From Humulus lupulus (taxonomy: Eukaryota > Streptophyta > Magnoliopsida > Rosales > Cannabaceae): a DNA stretch of 64,000 bases. The stretch spans positions 77,875,696 through 77,939,695 of the forward strand of contig NC_084801.1 of the NCBI RefSeq assembly GCF_963169125.1. Reading direction: 5' to 3'. Shown in pieces: positions 22,301 through 34,243 of the stretch. How positions within the stretch are numbered: position 1 is the stretch's first letter; every line of letters starts with the position of its first letter. The translations under genes and the position numbers were made by a program. Below the pieces are notes generated by a model that was not told where the DNA came from, did not search any database, and worked only from the letters and a program-made list of their open reading frames with translations.

Positions 22301-23785
22301 AAGGCAACCTGGTGTCAAATTCACTCAACTAAGGTATCAAATTCTGATCCTGATCATCTGGGTTTTCTAGTTTTCAGATGAAGTTTTTGAGCTTCAAGTT
22401 CAATTCTGGTTTTCTGTTTTAGATGGTGCTATTAGCTATGTTTTGATGTTGTTACGTTAAGTTGGATGAGAAATAGTGGATTGTAGGCTCAATTTGGAGT
22501 TTAGTTGAGGTTTGGAGTGGGTTTATGGACTTTTGGCTCGGGCAAATTCGAAGGAAAGACCCAGAAACTTTGCATGTACTAGTTGACGATTGGAGCGCTA
22601 CAACGCTATGCTTTGTTTTCTGGGGGGCCTAGCTTCTTGACTGTAGCACCGTGGAGCCCTTCTCGTGGCACGGTACTACTACCCTGCCACTTGAACATGG
22701 TTTTTGGGATTTCTTTTAGGGTTTTTTGCTTGGGGGCTCGGGGGTCGATTCCACCACCCCGTTTGGTGGAATTGGGCTTCCCGAGAGCTTGGGATTGACT
22801 CTGAAGTTTGGTTATGGAATTGAATGTTAATGAGGATTCTATTTTACGGTTGTGACTAGGTGTACGCAAGGCCTCAGACGGAATCGTGCTCGACAGTCAT
22901 CTCAATTAGCCAAAGAGCTCGGAATCAAAGGTAAGAAAACTACACCCGGCTATGTGGTTATGTTGGGACTAAGAGTTCCCTATACTTGTATGCAATATTT
23001 TATGATGGTATTATGCCATATGAACATGAAATAAATCGCCTAAGAGTGCCGAAATTCATAATTGTGCACAAGGACACGGCTCAGCCACTGGTACCTCAGG
23101 TTAAGTAAATAATCACTGAGCTTAGCCTAAGCGAGCCGGAGTCAGTGGGATAAACAGAGGTGCCTCCTAAGGAAGTCGACCCTGGATATTGGGTGATATG
23201 TTTATTTTTATTAATTTGATGATTATGGCATTTTATTACCTGGATGATTGATTATTGGTTTGTAGATTGATATCATTGATTCTGTGAACAATGTGGTCTG
23301 ATGAGTATCTGATTGATGATTTGTGAATTATCTGACTATTGATTATTGTTTATGCTCTAGATTATGGTTTTCTTGCTGGGCCTTGGCTCACGGGTGCTAC
23401 GTGGTGCTGGTAAAGGCATGGGCAAGGTGCACCAGTCTTGAGTTGGAGAGCTCTGTGGCAGAATGTACATAGTCAGCTGATCGGCCGCCACGGTCGAGGA
23501 ATGGTACAGGGACAAGAGAACCTAATGTGCCTATTTTTCCATTAGAGTGGCCTGTGGTTGTACATAAACTTTGAATTTTTGTAAACTGTCCTTTAAAACA
23601 TGTTTTGGGATCCCATGTATTAAATGTTTATTTTAATGAGAATTTTTTTTTTTTATGAGCAAAATCTTTTAACCCTAACCTAATTACGACTTTAGGGTCA
23701 CGTTTTCAACTATATGACTTGATTAGCAAGTTTTGCACCTTTATAATCACACAGTGTAACGACCTTGGTTATCCAGGGTGTTATA
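19301..23785 (+). mobile_element. 5' LTR of element B (interrupted by a solo LTR)
   Basis: Begins TGAGTTACCCAAAATTTACT where the 3' copy has TGTAACGACCCAAAATTTACT, so its first bases are altered. It resumes at 21796 (GTATATATTA) after the nested LTR and ends CAGGGTGTTATA at 23785. The conserved LTR block lies at 23369-23414, in this copy with GCTGGTAAAG. A CT-rich microsatellite lies at 22025-22075. Confidence 0.8.
19677..21795 (+). mobile_element. Element H: solo LTR nested in the 5' LTR of B
   Basis: Begins near TGGGAACGACCCAAATTTTC and ends GGCCATTACA (2119 bp). It carries the conserved LTR block at 21401-21450. A GC-rich imperfect repeat of AAGGCCGAGCGCGGCAAGG lies at 21105-21240. About 80 bp of the host LTR (present in the 3' LTR at about 29024-29100) are missing at the insertion point and there is no clear target duplication. 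Confidence 0.75.
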
Positions 23786-24093
23786 CTCAGGGTTTGGTAA
23801 TGGTGTATACATGTTTATATGTTTAAGTGATTGGAAAGAACCACGATTGTTGTTATCTGTTTGATTAATATGGAGCATGAGATACTGATAGGGCCTGGCC
23901 ATTGACTATTGTGTGATGATATTGAGGCATGCTTATTAGCATTGTTGTTGCATGTGAATTAATATTTGGATAAACTGTTATATCTTGATTGCTTGTGATT
24001 AGTTGAGTTTCAATGGTGGATTATGGAAGGATTATTACCCTGTCATCATAGTCTGACCGCCGAGTCGTTGATTGCAGATTAACTTTGATAGCT
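23786..24093 (+). other. Leader of element B; primer-binding site missing
   Basis: After the LTR end the sequence is CTCAGGGTTTGGTAATGG. In element C the LTR end is followed by TTGGTATCAGAG, the site that pairs with initiator tRNA-Met, and CTCAGGGTTCACTAAC comes only about 60 bp later. The matching words show that roughly 60 bp with the primer site were deleted in B. Confidence 0.65.
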
Positions 24094-25425
24094 ATGCATC
24101 CAAGACAATCTGTATGACTAGCCGACACTGAGTCTGAGGCTAGAGATGATGACCAGGGCCAGAACCCTCCGCCGGTCCCTAAGAACTAGAAGCAAATTAT
24201 GGCAGAGATGCAAGCATGGCTTTAGAGCCATGATGACAAGATCCGACTTCTGAGACAACAGGCTTGGCCAGGGAGTGCTGCACCCATTATGCCACCGGCA
24301 GTGGCACCGGTTATACAACCAGTAGATGTTGGGAATAGATGGGAGCTGTTGTATGAGTGGTTCAGGAGACAGCATCCTCCAACTTTTGAGGGAGGACCAA
24401 ATCCACTAAAGGCCGAGCAGTGGATGAGTATGATTACTGCTATCTTGGACTTCATGAGGGATGAGGGTCATGATAGGGTGGCCTGTGCTGCATATATTCT
24501 GAGAGAGGATGCTCGCATTTGGTGGGAAGTGGCATAAAAAACTAGGGATGTTACTGCTCTGGGCTGAGATGGATTCAAGGATTTGTTCAGCCAGAAGTAT
24601 TATAATGTTGCCATCAGGGCAGCAAAGGTGAATGAATTTGTGTGGCTAGTTCAGGGAAACATGACAGTTATAGAAAATGCCCTAAAATTCGATATACTCA
24701 CGAAGTTTGCACCAGATCTTGTGCTTACATATGCAGCTAGGCAGGACAGATTTATCAAAGGGCTTAATGCTATGATAGCCCGAGATGTGAGGATTACAAC
24801 AGTACTTGGGGGGACGACATATGCCCAAGCTGTTGAGAAGGCTCTTACCACTAAGGAAGTGGAGAACAAGACCTGGAGGGAGAATGTTGCAAGACAAAAG
24901 GGTCGCAGAGCAGTGCCTCCATATTCTGGGTGTGGTAAGGGCGGAGGCCCCAGTGATCTGAAGAGGAAGATCCCTAAAACTTCGACCACTACTGGTCCTG
25001 ATAGGAGAGGTCGGGGTACTCAAAGTGGCCATCAGGGAGGCGCTGATACATTGAGGAGCTATCCGAAGTGCACGAGCTGCAGAAGATGCCATCCGGGAGA
25101 ATGTCGGGCTAAGGCCTGTTATGAGTGTGTGGTGGTGGGACACCTCAAGAAGGACTGCCCAATAATGAAAGGGTCAGTAGGGAAGGTGGATAGCTTGACT
25201 CCAGCTCGAGTGTTCACCCTGACGCAGGCAGAGGCCAAGGCTAGTCCCTCGGTGGTGACAAGTCAGCTTTCTAGCGCTGGCTCTCCTTTTACTATATTGA
25301 TTGACCCTGGTGCTACACATTCATTTGATTCTATTAAGGTGATTGATAGACAGTGTAGACCTAGTGAGAACTATACTGTGGGGTTCGAGACTATATTGCC
25401 TACAAGGGAACTGGTAGTTTTCTAG
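24094..25425 (+). pseudogene. Element B gag and protease region
   Basis: Gag forms the capsid of the retroelement particle; protease cuts the polyprotein. One frame can be followed from ATG 24094 with five internal stops (first at 24115). Core gag words are YEWFRRQHPPTFEGGPNP, REDARIWWEVA, FKDLFSQKYYN and YAQAVEKALT. A zinc knuckle of the form CX2CX4HX4C lies at 25117-25158 (CYECVVVGHLKKDC), preceded by a second Cys cluster (CTSCRRCHPGEC). The protease site near 25300 reads LIDPGATHSF, with Pro where DSG or DTG is normal. An extra T near 25420 shifts the frame into pol. Confidence 0.85.
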
Positions 25426-28400
25426 GAGGTGGATTAGAGCACTGCTAGTGATGGTTGATGGCAGGGAGTTATCAGTAGACTTGATTAAATTGGGTATGGA
25501 GGGCTTTGACATGATTTTGGGCATGTATTAGCTGGTTAGATATGGGGCTACCATAGATTGTAGGAAGAAGATAGTGACCTTCGAACCGGAGGGTGATGAT
25601 CCTTTTGTTTTCGTGGGTGCGGTACATGGACCATGCGTACCCATGATATCAGTGCTGAGAGCCAGGGACTTATTACAGGGAGGATGTATAGGTTTCCTGA
25701 CTAGTGTGGTGGATACTACCAGAGTGTTACCAGCAGGGTCAAATGGGACTAGATTGGTTCGTGAGTTGTTGGATGTATTCCCTGAGGATTTACCAGGACT
25801 TTCGCCGCACAGGGAGATTCAGTTCATTATTTAGTTAGTGCTAGGGATAAAGCCAGTGTCGAGGGCACCATATAGAATAGCTCCGGTAGAACTGAAGGAA
25901 TTGAAGATACAGTTACAGGAGCTTCTGAATTTGGGGTTCATTAGGCCTAGTTTTTAGCCATGGGGTGCTCCAGTTCTATTTGTGAAGAAGAAGGACGAGA
26001 CTCTGAGGATGTCTATAGATTACAGAGAATTGAACAAGTTGACCATGAAGAATATGTACCCTCTACCAAGGATCGATGACTTTTTTGATCAACTGCAGGG
26101 AAAGACGGTATTCTCAAAGATTGATCTTCAATCTGGTTATCACTAGCCAAGGATCAAGGATGAGGATATACCGAAGACGGCCTTCTGAACGAGGTATGAG
26201 CATTCTGAGTGTTTTGTAATGTCGTTTGGTTTGACCAACGCCTCAACAACCCTCATGGACTTAATGAATAGGGTGTTCAAGGACTTCTTGGATCAATTCG
26301 TCATTGTCTTCATCGACGACATTTTATTTTACCCCAGTTCAGAGGCAGAGCCCGAGCTACATCTTCGGCAGGTCTTGCAGAGGTTAAGAGAGCACCAGCT
26401 GTACGCCAAGTTTAAGAAATGTGAGTTTTGGCTACCAGAAGTGACATTCCTTAGACATATTGTTGGTGAAGATGGATCCATCTAAGGTGGAGGTAGTGAG
26501 AGATTGACCGAGGCCAAGGAACACCTCAGAGGTTCGGAGCTTCCTCGGGTTAGTAGGTTACTACAGATGATTTGTGGAAGGGTTCTCGAAGATTGCTGCA
26601 CCGATGACAGAATTGACACGGTAAAATTTGAAGTTCGTTTGGTCAGACAAGTGTGAGAATAGTTTTGAAGAATTGAAGCGGCGACTTATTACTGAACCTG
26701 TGCTGAGTCTTCCTTCAGAGGATGGAAATTTTGTGGTTTATTGCAACACGTCGAGGTTGGGTTTAGAGTGTGTGTTGAGGCAGAACGGGAAGTTTATAGC
26801 TTATGCGTCACGAAAACTGAAGGAGTATGAGTAGTAGTATCCTACCCAAGATTTGGAGTTAGCAGCGGTGGTATTTGTACTGAAGGTTTGGCAGCACTAT
26901 CTGTATGGGGAGAAGTGTGAGATATACACCGATCATAAGAGTTTGAAGTACTTCTTCACATAGAAGGACTTGAACATGAGGCAGAAGCGTTGGCTAGAGT
27001 TTGTAAAAGACTATGACTGTGATATTCTTTACCATCCCCAAAAAGCCAACGTAGTGGCAGATACAATGAGTCTGAGGGTCTCGGATCAGCTATTTATTTC
27101 CACCTAGATATCAAGAGAGTTAGCTGATGAGATAGCCAGAGCGAGGATAGAGTTGGTGGTGGGCCAGTTTGCCAACATTACTCTACAGTCGACCCTATTA
27201 GAGCAGATTAAGGAAGGTGAGTTGGTGGATGCTCAGTTACATGAGGTTAGAGAGAGTGTCTTAGCGGGAGAAGCTAAGGACTATTCCATTTCTGAGGTTG
27301 GTTTGCTATGGTATCAGGGTCGGATTTGTGTTGCGACTGATGTGGGGATTAGACGAGAGATACTAGATGAATCGCATACTACGCCATACTCACTTCATTC
27401 GGGTACCATGAAGATGTATCAGGATCTACAAAGATTGTATTGGTGGCCCAGGATGAAGAAGGATGTGGTGGAGTACGTGGGAAAATATTTGACCTGTCAG
27501 CAGGTGAAAGTTGAGCATCAACGACCAGCAGAGCTGCTTCAGCCTTTGGGTATTGCCAAGTGGAAATGGGAGGATATTACGATGGACTTTGTGGGAGGTT
27601 TACCCAGGACAGTGGGGCCTCATGAATCGGTGTGGGTGATAGTGGACAGATACACCAAGTCAGCTCATTTTCTTCCAGTGAAGATGACTTATACGGTGGA
27701 TCAGTATGTAGAGTTGTATGTGAGGGAGATCATACGTCTTCACAGGGTTCCTAAGTTTATTGTGTCAGACCGGGATCCTATCTTTACCTCCATGTTTAAG
27801 GGTAGTTTGCAGAAGGCTATGGGGACTCAGTTGAATTTCAGCACGGCCTTTCATCCTCAGACTGATGAACAGTCTGAGAGGACGATTCAGGTGTTGGGGG
27901 ATATGCTTAGAGCATGCATTATCGACTTTGACGGATCTTGGATTAAGTACCTCCTGTTGATAGAATTTTCATACAACAACAGTTATCAATCAACGATTGG
28001 AGTGGCTCCATATGAAATGTTATATGGTAGGAGATGTAGATCGCCCATTCATTGGGATGAGATGGGTGAGAGGAAGTATTTGGGCTCGGACATGGTTTAG
28101 AGGACCAATGAAGCTATTGATAAGATCTGAACTAGAATGTTTGCTTCGCAGAGCAGATAGAAAACTTTAGCTGATCCTAAGCGTAGGGATGTTGAGTTCT
28201 AGGTTGGGGACCACATGTTTCTGCGAGTTTCACCACTGCAAGGGGTGAGGAGGCTTTGGAAGAAGGGCAAGCTGAACCCTAGATTAGTTGGACATTTTGA
28301 GATCCTGGATAGGATCGGACAGGTGGCTTATAGGTTAGCCTTACAACCATTGTTGTCAGGAGTTCATGACGTATTTCATGTTTCTATGCTTCAGAAGTAT

Positions 28401-28628
28401 GTCTCAGATACGACACATGTGTTGAAGTATGAAGACTTGGAATTGCAGGCAGATTTGTCCTATGAGGAGCGACTGGTTCAGATTTTAGATCTGAAGGATA
28501 ACGTTCTACGGAACAAGACAATTCCTCTGGTTAAAGTGTTATGGAGGCGACCTGGGAGCTTGAGTCAGCAATGCGGGATCAGTATCCCGAGTTATTTAGG
28601 TAAATTTCGAGGACGAAATTCTCAGTAG
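25426..28628 (+). pseudogene. Element B pol: reverse transcriptase, RNase H, integrase, chromodomain
   Basis: Order after the protease: RT (25840-26490; [20 protein letters not shown], polymerase site FIDDIL near 26310), RNase H (26620-27090; [32 protein letters not shown]), integrase (27150-28200) and tail plus chromodomain (28215-28600; SYEERLVQILDLKDNVL). The integrase has the zinc-finger region around QDLQRLYWWPRMKKD. Its catalytic triad is visible: D in MDFVGGLP near 27585, D in IVSDRD near 27765 and E in QSERTIQ near 27875. A frameshift lies near 26470. Most stops sit where relatives have Gln or Arg (CAG to TAG, CGA to TGA). The longest clean stretch is 27153-28100. Confidence 0.9.
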
Positions 28629-28639
28629 GAGAGGATAGT
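28625..28639 (+). other. Polypurine tract of element B
   Basis: AGTAGGAGAGGATAG directly precedes the 3' LTR. Retrotransposons use such a tract to prime plus-strand DNA synthesis. Its position against TGTAACG at 28640 fixes the LTR start. Confidence 0.75.
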
Positions 28640-31080
28640 TGTAACGACCCAAAATTTACTAATAAGGCTTAAGGGCCTTGATTAGTGTGTAAGAGGGCAT
28701 AATTGGTTTATGTGTGATCGAAATGATTTAATGCATGATTATGTGATAAGCATGTTTATATGATTATATTGATATGTGAAATGTATGTTTATGAGTATTA
28801 ATAAGCATGTGGGCCCTATTTAGCTTATAAGGGCATATTTATAATTTTGGCCCGTTGAGGGCATAAATGCGATTATTTGTGGTAAATTGTTAAGACCACA
28901 TTATTATGTGTATGTATTTGCAGCATGTGGCTCGAGGCGATCCTAGTGAGTGGTTTAGCGAAATAGTCATGGCAGGAATTTATACCCGGCTTGGGGGAAC
29001 CGTGAGGGTATTTCTGGGAATTTGAGAAATATATTGGAGATTTTTAGACATTGGGGAAAATAATTGGTGATTAATTGGATGACAAGATTTAAGTGGTATA
29101 TATTAGGGTCACTCGAGGAATTACCGGGAAATGGGAGTAAATGACCAAAGTGCCCTTGGAGTGATTAAAAGACATGGATTTAATTGGGAGGGAAAAAGGG
29201 TCTTTTGGGTTATTAAGGGATATACCTGATTTGTCTGATGTTTTTTTTAGAGCTTAAGGGGGAAGTGGTAGAAACTGAAGGAAAGGAAAGGAAAAAAAAA
29301 AGAAAGAAGAAAAACATAACACAATCTCTCTCTCTCCCACCCGATTTGCTCTCTCTCTCACCCTTTCTTTTGGATTTTGAAGCTGTGAACTCATAGGAAG
29401 TCTAGGCTTGGTTTGGGGTGTTGATCCTTGGAGTAGCGAAGGGATTCAGTTAGAGTTGTTTTCCAATTAAGGTAAGGTTTATGGTTTTCCTGAGTTTACT
29501 AAATTTTGTTAGCATTGATCTGTGCTTTTGAATATTAGATGGGAATTTAAGGACTTCACCTTGGGGATTTGATGAATTAAAGTCTGGAAGGGCATTGAAG
29601 GCAACCTGGTGTCGAATTCCCTCAGCTAAGGTAACAAATTCTGATCTTGATCATCTGGGTTTTCTGGTTTTCAGATGAAGTTCTTGAGCTTCAAGCTGAA
29701 TTCTGGTTTTCTGTGTTAGATGATGCTATTAGCTAAGTTTTGATGTTGTTAGGTTATGTTGGATGAGATATAGTGGATTGTAGGCTCAATTTAGAGTTTA
29801 GTTGAGGTTTGGAGTGGGTTTATGGACTTTTGGCTCGGAAAATTCGAAGGAAAAGCCCAGAAACTTTGCATGTGCTGGTTGTAGCGCTACAATAGGAGCG
29901 CTACAGTGCTATGCTTCATTTTCTGGGGGGCGGTGGGGGCTAGCTTTCTGACTGTAGCACTGTAGCGCTCCTCTTCTAGTGCTGTAGCGCTACCCTGCCT
30001 CCAGAACTTGGTTTTTGGGATTTCTTTTAGGGTTTTTGGGGGCTTGGGGGTCGATTCCACCACTCCATTTGGAGGAATTGGACTTCCCGAGAGCTTGGGA
30101 TTGGTTTCAAAGTTGGGTTATGGAATTGAATGTTAATGAGGGTTCTATTTTATGGTTGTGACTAGGTGTATGCTAGGGCTTGGATGGGATCGTGCTCGAG
30201 GGTCATCTCAATTATCCAAAGGGCTCGCAATCAAAGGTAAGAAAATTGCACTCGGTTATGTGGTTATGTTGGGTCTAAGAGTTCCCTATACTTGTATGTA
30301 ATATTGTATGATGGTATTATGCCATGTGAAGATGAAATAAATGGCCTAAGAGTGCCATAATTAATATTGGCGCACAAGGGCGTGGCTCGACAACTGGTAG
30401 CTGAGGTTAAGTAAATAATCACTGAGCTTGGCCTAAGCGAGTCGGAGTCAGTGGGATAAACACATGGTGCAGCCTAAGGGCGTCTACCCTGGATATTGTG
30501 TGATATGTTTATTGTTGTTAATCTGATGATTATTGCATGTTTATTTCCTGGATGATTGATTATATTTTGGCAAATTGATATCATTGATTATGTGAACAAT
30601 GTGGTCTGATGAGTATCTGATTGATGATTTGTGAATTATCTGACTATTGATTATCGTTTATGCTCTAGATTATGGTTTTTTGCTCGGCCTTGGCTCACGG
30701 GTGCTATGTGGTGCAGGTAAAGGCAAGGGCAAGTGGGACCAGTCCTGAGTTGGAGAGCTTTGGGGCAGAATGTACATAGTCAGTTGATCCGCCGCCATGG
30801 TCGAGGAATGGTACAGGGACAGGAGAACCTAAAATGCCTATTTTGCCATTAGAGTGGCCTGTGGTTGTACATAAACTTTGAATTTTTGTAAATTTTCCTT
30901 TAAAACCTGTTTTGGGATTCCATGTATTTTAATGAGAAATTTCCTCTTTATGACAAAAATCTTTTAACCCTAACCTAATTATGACTTTAGGGTCACGTTT
31001 TCAACTATATGACTTAATTAGCAAGTTTTGAACCTTTATAATCACACAGTGTATTGACCTTAGTTATCCAGGGTGTTACA
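28640..31080 (+). mobile_element. 3' LTR of element B
   Basis: TGTAACGACCCAAAATTTAC to CAGGGTGTTACA, 2441 bp. The conserved LTR block lies at 30676-30720. GA- and CT-rich tracts lie at 29270-29360. At 29880-30000 there are several GTAGCGCTACA-like palindromic words that are less clear in the 5' copy. Confidence 0.9.
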
Positions 31081-32977
31081 ACTCTACTGTCCACTCTGGA
31101 AGGCGAGCATCTGAGCTCTAATCTTCTCAATTTCCTCGTTAGTCTTCTGAATGACCACAAGACCTAAGTACTTCCTCTCACCCATCTCATCCCAGTGAAT
31201 GGGCGATGTGCACTTCCTCCCATACAAAATTTCATAAGTAGCTACTCCGATAGTCTCCTCATAACTATTATTATAAGAATACTCACTCAAAGGGAGATAC
31301 TTACTCCAAGATCCCCCAAAATCCAGCACATAGGCTCGCAACATATCCTCTAGTATTTTAATTATCCTCTAAGACTGTCCATCTTTTTAAGGATGATAAG
31401 CTGTACTGAATCTCAACTAAGTGCCTATAGCCTTCTACATGCTCTCCTAAAACATAGAGGTGAAGGTGGGTTTCCTGTCCGACTCTATTGATCTTGGAGC
31501 CCCATGGAGACGCACAATCTCCTTTACATACACCTCAACATATTGATCCAATATAAAATTTGTTTTAACAGCAAAAAAGTGGGCTGATTTGGTGTACCTA
31601 TCAACAATCACCCACACAAAATCATGTTGCCCAACTGTTCTTGGCCACCCAACCACGATGTCCATGGTAATATCCTACCATTTCAACTTTGGAATCTCTA
31701 AAGCCTGCTGACAGGTTATACAATTGGCCACATAATCCACCACGTCCTTCTTCATTCTTGGCCACCAATACAAAGTCTTTAGATCTTGGTACATCTTCGT
31801 CGTACCCGGATGTAGAGAATAAGGAGTGGTATAAGACTCATCCAGAATCTCTCACTGGATACCAGCATTTATCCGAACGCAAATCCGATTTTTATACCTC
31901 AACAGATCTACCTCTGAAATAGAAAAGTCTCTAGCCAATCCAACTAAGACATCCTCCCTATGTTTCCTCAACTCAGGATCCTCCTTCTGCACTTTTTTTA
32001 TTCTCTCAAGGAGCGTGGACTGAAGAGTATTGTTGGTGAGCTGACCAATTACCAGTTCAAATCTCGCTCTTATCATTTCTTTAGATAGCTTTTCTGATAT
32101 CAGTCTCGAACTAAACAGCTTCCCTAGACCCTTCCTACTAAATGTGTCGGCTACCACGTTGGCTTTCATTAGATGGTACAAAATCTTACAATCATAGTCC
32201 TTTACCAACTCCGACCAATGTCTTTAGCGCATATTCAAATCTTTTTGAGTAAAGAAATACTTCAAAATTTTATGGTCAGTGTATATTTCACACTTCTCTC
32301 CATACAGGTTATGCCTCCATACCTTAATTGTGAATTTCACCGTTGCTAGCACCAAATCATGAGTGGGGTGCCTCTGTTCATTCTCCTTCAACTGTCTAGA
32401 CGTGTAGGCTATCACCTTCCAAGCTTGCATCAATACACCACCCAAACCCTGCCTTGAAGCATCACAGTAGACCACAAACTTTTCCTTCTCTGATGGAAGA
32501 CTCAGTACCAGAGCAGTGACTAGACATACTTTGTCTTCTTGCATGTCAGCTCAGTTAGTGGTGCTGCTATTCTGGAGAATCCCTCTACGAATTGCCGATA
32601 GTAAACTGCTAACCCCAAAAAGCTTCTAACCTCTGGTACACTGCTCGATCTTGGCCAATCTCTCATAACCTATATCTTGGTTGTGTCCACCAGAATCCCT
32701 TCCTTACTCACAATGTGGCCTAGGAGTTTTACTTGGGGTAACAAGAACTCAGATTTATTGAACCTAGCATATAGCATATGCTCCCTCAACCGCTGTAGTA
32801 CCAAACAAAGATGTTGCTCATGTTCTGTCTCAAAGTGGGAGTACACCAGTATATCATCAATGAATATGATTACAAACTTATCCAAATATTCTCTAAAGAC
32901 CCTATTCATCTAATCCATGAAGGCTGCTGGGCATTGGTTAACCCAAAAGACATGACGAAGACTTCATAGTGTCCATA

Positions 32978-34243
32978 CACTACTACAAAAACACCCTTTT
33001 AGGAAACTTTTTTAGGGCACTCACCTAGATACGAGTCCTAAAAACAAACTCCTAGAAATTTTATGACTCGCGTTACGAGTCCATAGAGAATTTCTGTTAG
33101 GGCTCGCGGAGCGCATCCTAAAAACTATGTGTGTTCTAAAAGTTTGAGTTTTTTTTTTAAACAAACACCTCCTGGACTTTTTGGGACTCGCGTTGCGAGT
33201 CCTAAAAGAATTTTTTTAGGAGTCCCATTGCGAATCCTAAAAACTTACGTGTGTCCTAAAAGTTTGAATTTTCAAAAATTTCAAATTCCCTCCAATGTTA
33301 TGAACTAAAATTACGAGAATGTTTTTAGGACTCGCATTGCGAGTTCTAAAAACATATGTGTGTTCTAAAAATTTGAATATTAAAAAATTTCAAATTCACT
33401 CCAATTTTTTAACTAAAATTACGAGAATGTTTTTAGGACATGCAATGTGTGTTCAAAAAATTTGAATTTTAAAAAATTTCAAATTCCCTCATATTTTTTT
33501 AACTAAAATTACGAGAATGTTTTTAGGACACGAAACTTATGTGTGTCCTAAAAGTTTGAATTTAAAAAAAATTCAAATTCCCTCCTATTTTTTTTAACTA
33601 GAATTTTACTATTTATTACTTCACAAAGAAAAATATAACACAACAGCTCATTCTCTCTCTTTCTCTCCTTGCTCTCTTCCCCCATTTCTCTCTCTATCTC
33701 TCTCTCATGTACTCCACAACCAAGCCATGGACGACGGTACTCTGGCCATCCCCTCCTACATGCGTCGGTGCAATGGACGCAGAAGGTCGGCCACCTTCGA
33801 CCCCCGCGAGCCCAGCCCCTCACGCACCACCCTCCACCGCCTAAAGTCATTCAAAGTCATGGTGGTGCTATTTTTCCCAAACTCTTTCGAGTGTTTTTGC
33901 ACCGCCTTGAGCCACCTCGACCCAAACGAACACCACAAATGCATTCCTTGTGCTTTGGGCATCAAAACCCACTAAAGGATTGATCATTTTCCCGAACCAC
34001 CACCATGGGGTGGTGGCGGCGCCGTTAATGTCGGAGCTCCGGCGGGAGCTTTGGCTATCAATTAATTTTTTAAAAATTAAAAATAAGACTTTTTAGGACT
34101 CGCATTGCGAGTCCTAAAATCTTACTTAAAGGCACTCAATGAGATTTTTTAGGACTTGCGAGTCCTAAAAAACCTTAGTTTTAAGGCACTCTAATAGAGG
34201 ACTCGCGCCCCGCGAGTCCTAAAATGCCTTTTTTGTAGTAGTG
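32978..34243. mobile_element. Non-autonomous CACTA transposon inside element A reverse transcriptase
   Basis: Ends are CACTACTACAAAAA (left) and TTTTTTGTAGTAGTG (right), perfect CACTA-type inverted termini. Target duplication is ATA (32975-32977 and 34244-34246), the 3 bp expected for CACTA elements. Subterminal repeats of GGACTCGCATTGCGAGTCCTAAAA and shorter forms recur in both orientations (33003-33540 and 34090-34220). Without the element and one ATA, the RT frame of A runs on across the site. It has no transposase gene, so it would need one supplied in trans. Confidence 0.95.
33727..33975 (+). CDS. 82-codon open frame in the non-autonomous CACTA element, unrecognised
   Basis: ATG at 33727 gives a frame starting MDDGTLAIPSYMRR and ending CIPCALGIKTH. 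It is basic in the first half, then hydrophobic (VMVVLFFPNSF), with several Cys near the end. The stretch 33640-34030 is CT-rich then GC-richer than the AT-rich element around it, so it may be a captured host fragment (5' leader plus start of a gene). I do not recognise the product; two other frames are also open here, so coding is unproven. Confidence 0.25.
   Translation: MDDGTLAIPSYMRRCNGRRRSATFDPREPSPSRTTLHRLKSFKVMVVLFFPNSFECFCTALSHLDPNEHHKCIPCALGIKTH

Larger units (their letters stand above)
19301..31080 (+). mobile_element. Element B: Del/Tekay-type Ty3/gypsy retrotransposon with both LTRs
   Basis: 5' LTR 19301-23785 (including nested solo LTR 19677-21795), interior 23786-28639 with gag and pol in plus orientation, 3' LTR 28640-31080. 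The LTRs are about 90 percent identical by eye in the parts compared. No 5-bp target duplication is visible (left ATCAC, right ACTCT) and about 45 bp of host pol are missing. The primer-binding region after the 5' LTR is also missing. All open frames are broken, so B is defective. Confidence 0.85.

Noticed and set aside
24651..25143. Minus-strand frames of 112 and 153 codons opposite B gag
   Set aside because: Shadows of the gag frame on the plus strand; no motif.
33548..33850. 100-codon minus-strand frame inside the non-autonomous CACTA element
   Set aside because: Runs across the CT-rich leader and AT-rich subterminal part; competing plus-strand frames are at least as good and none is proven.
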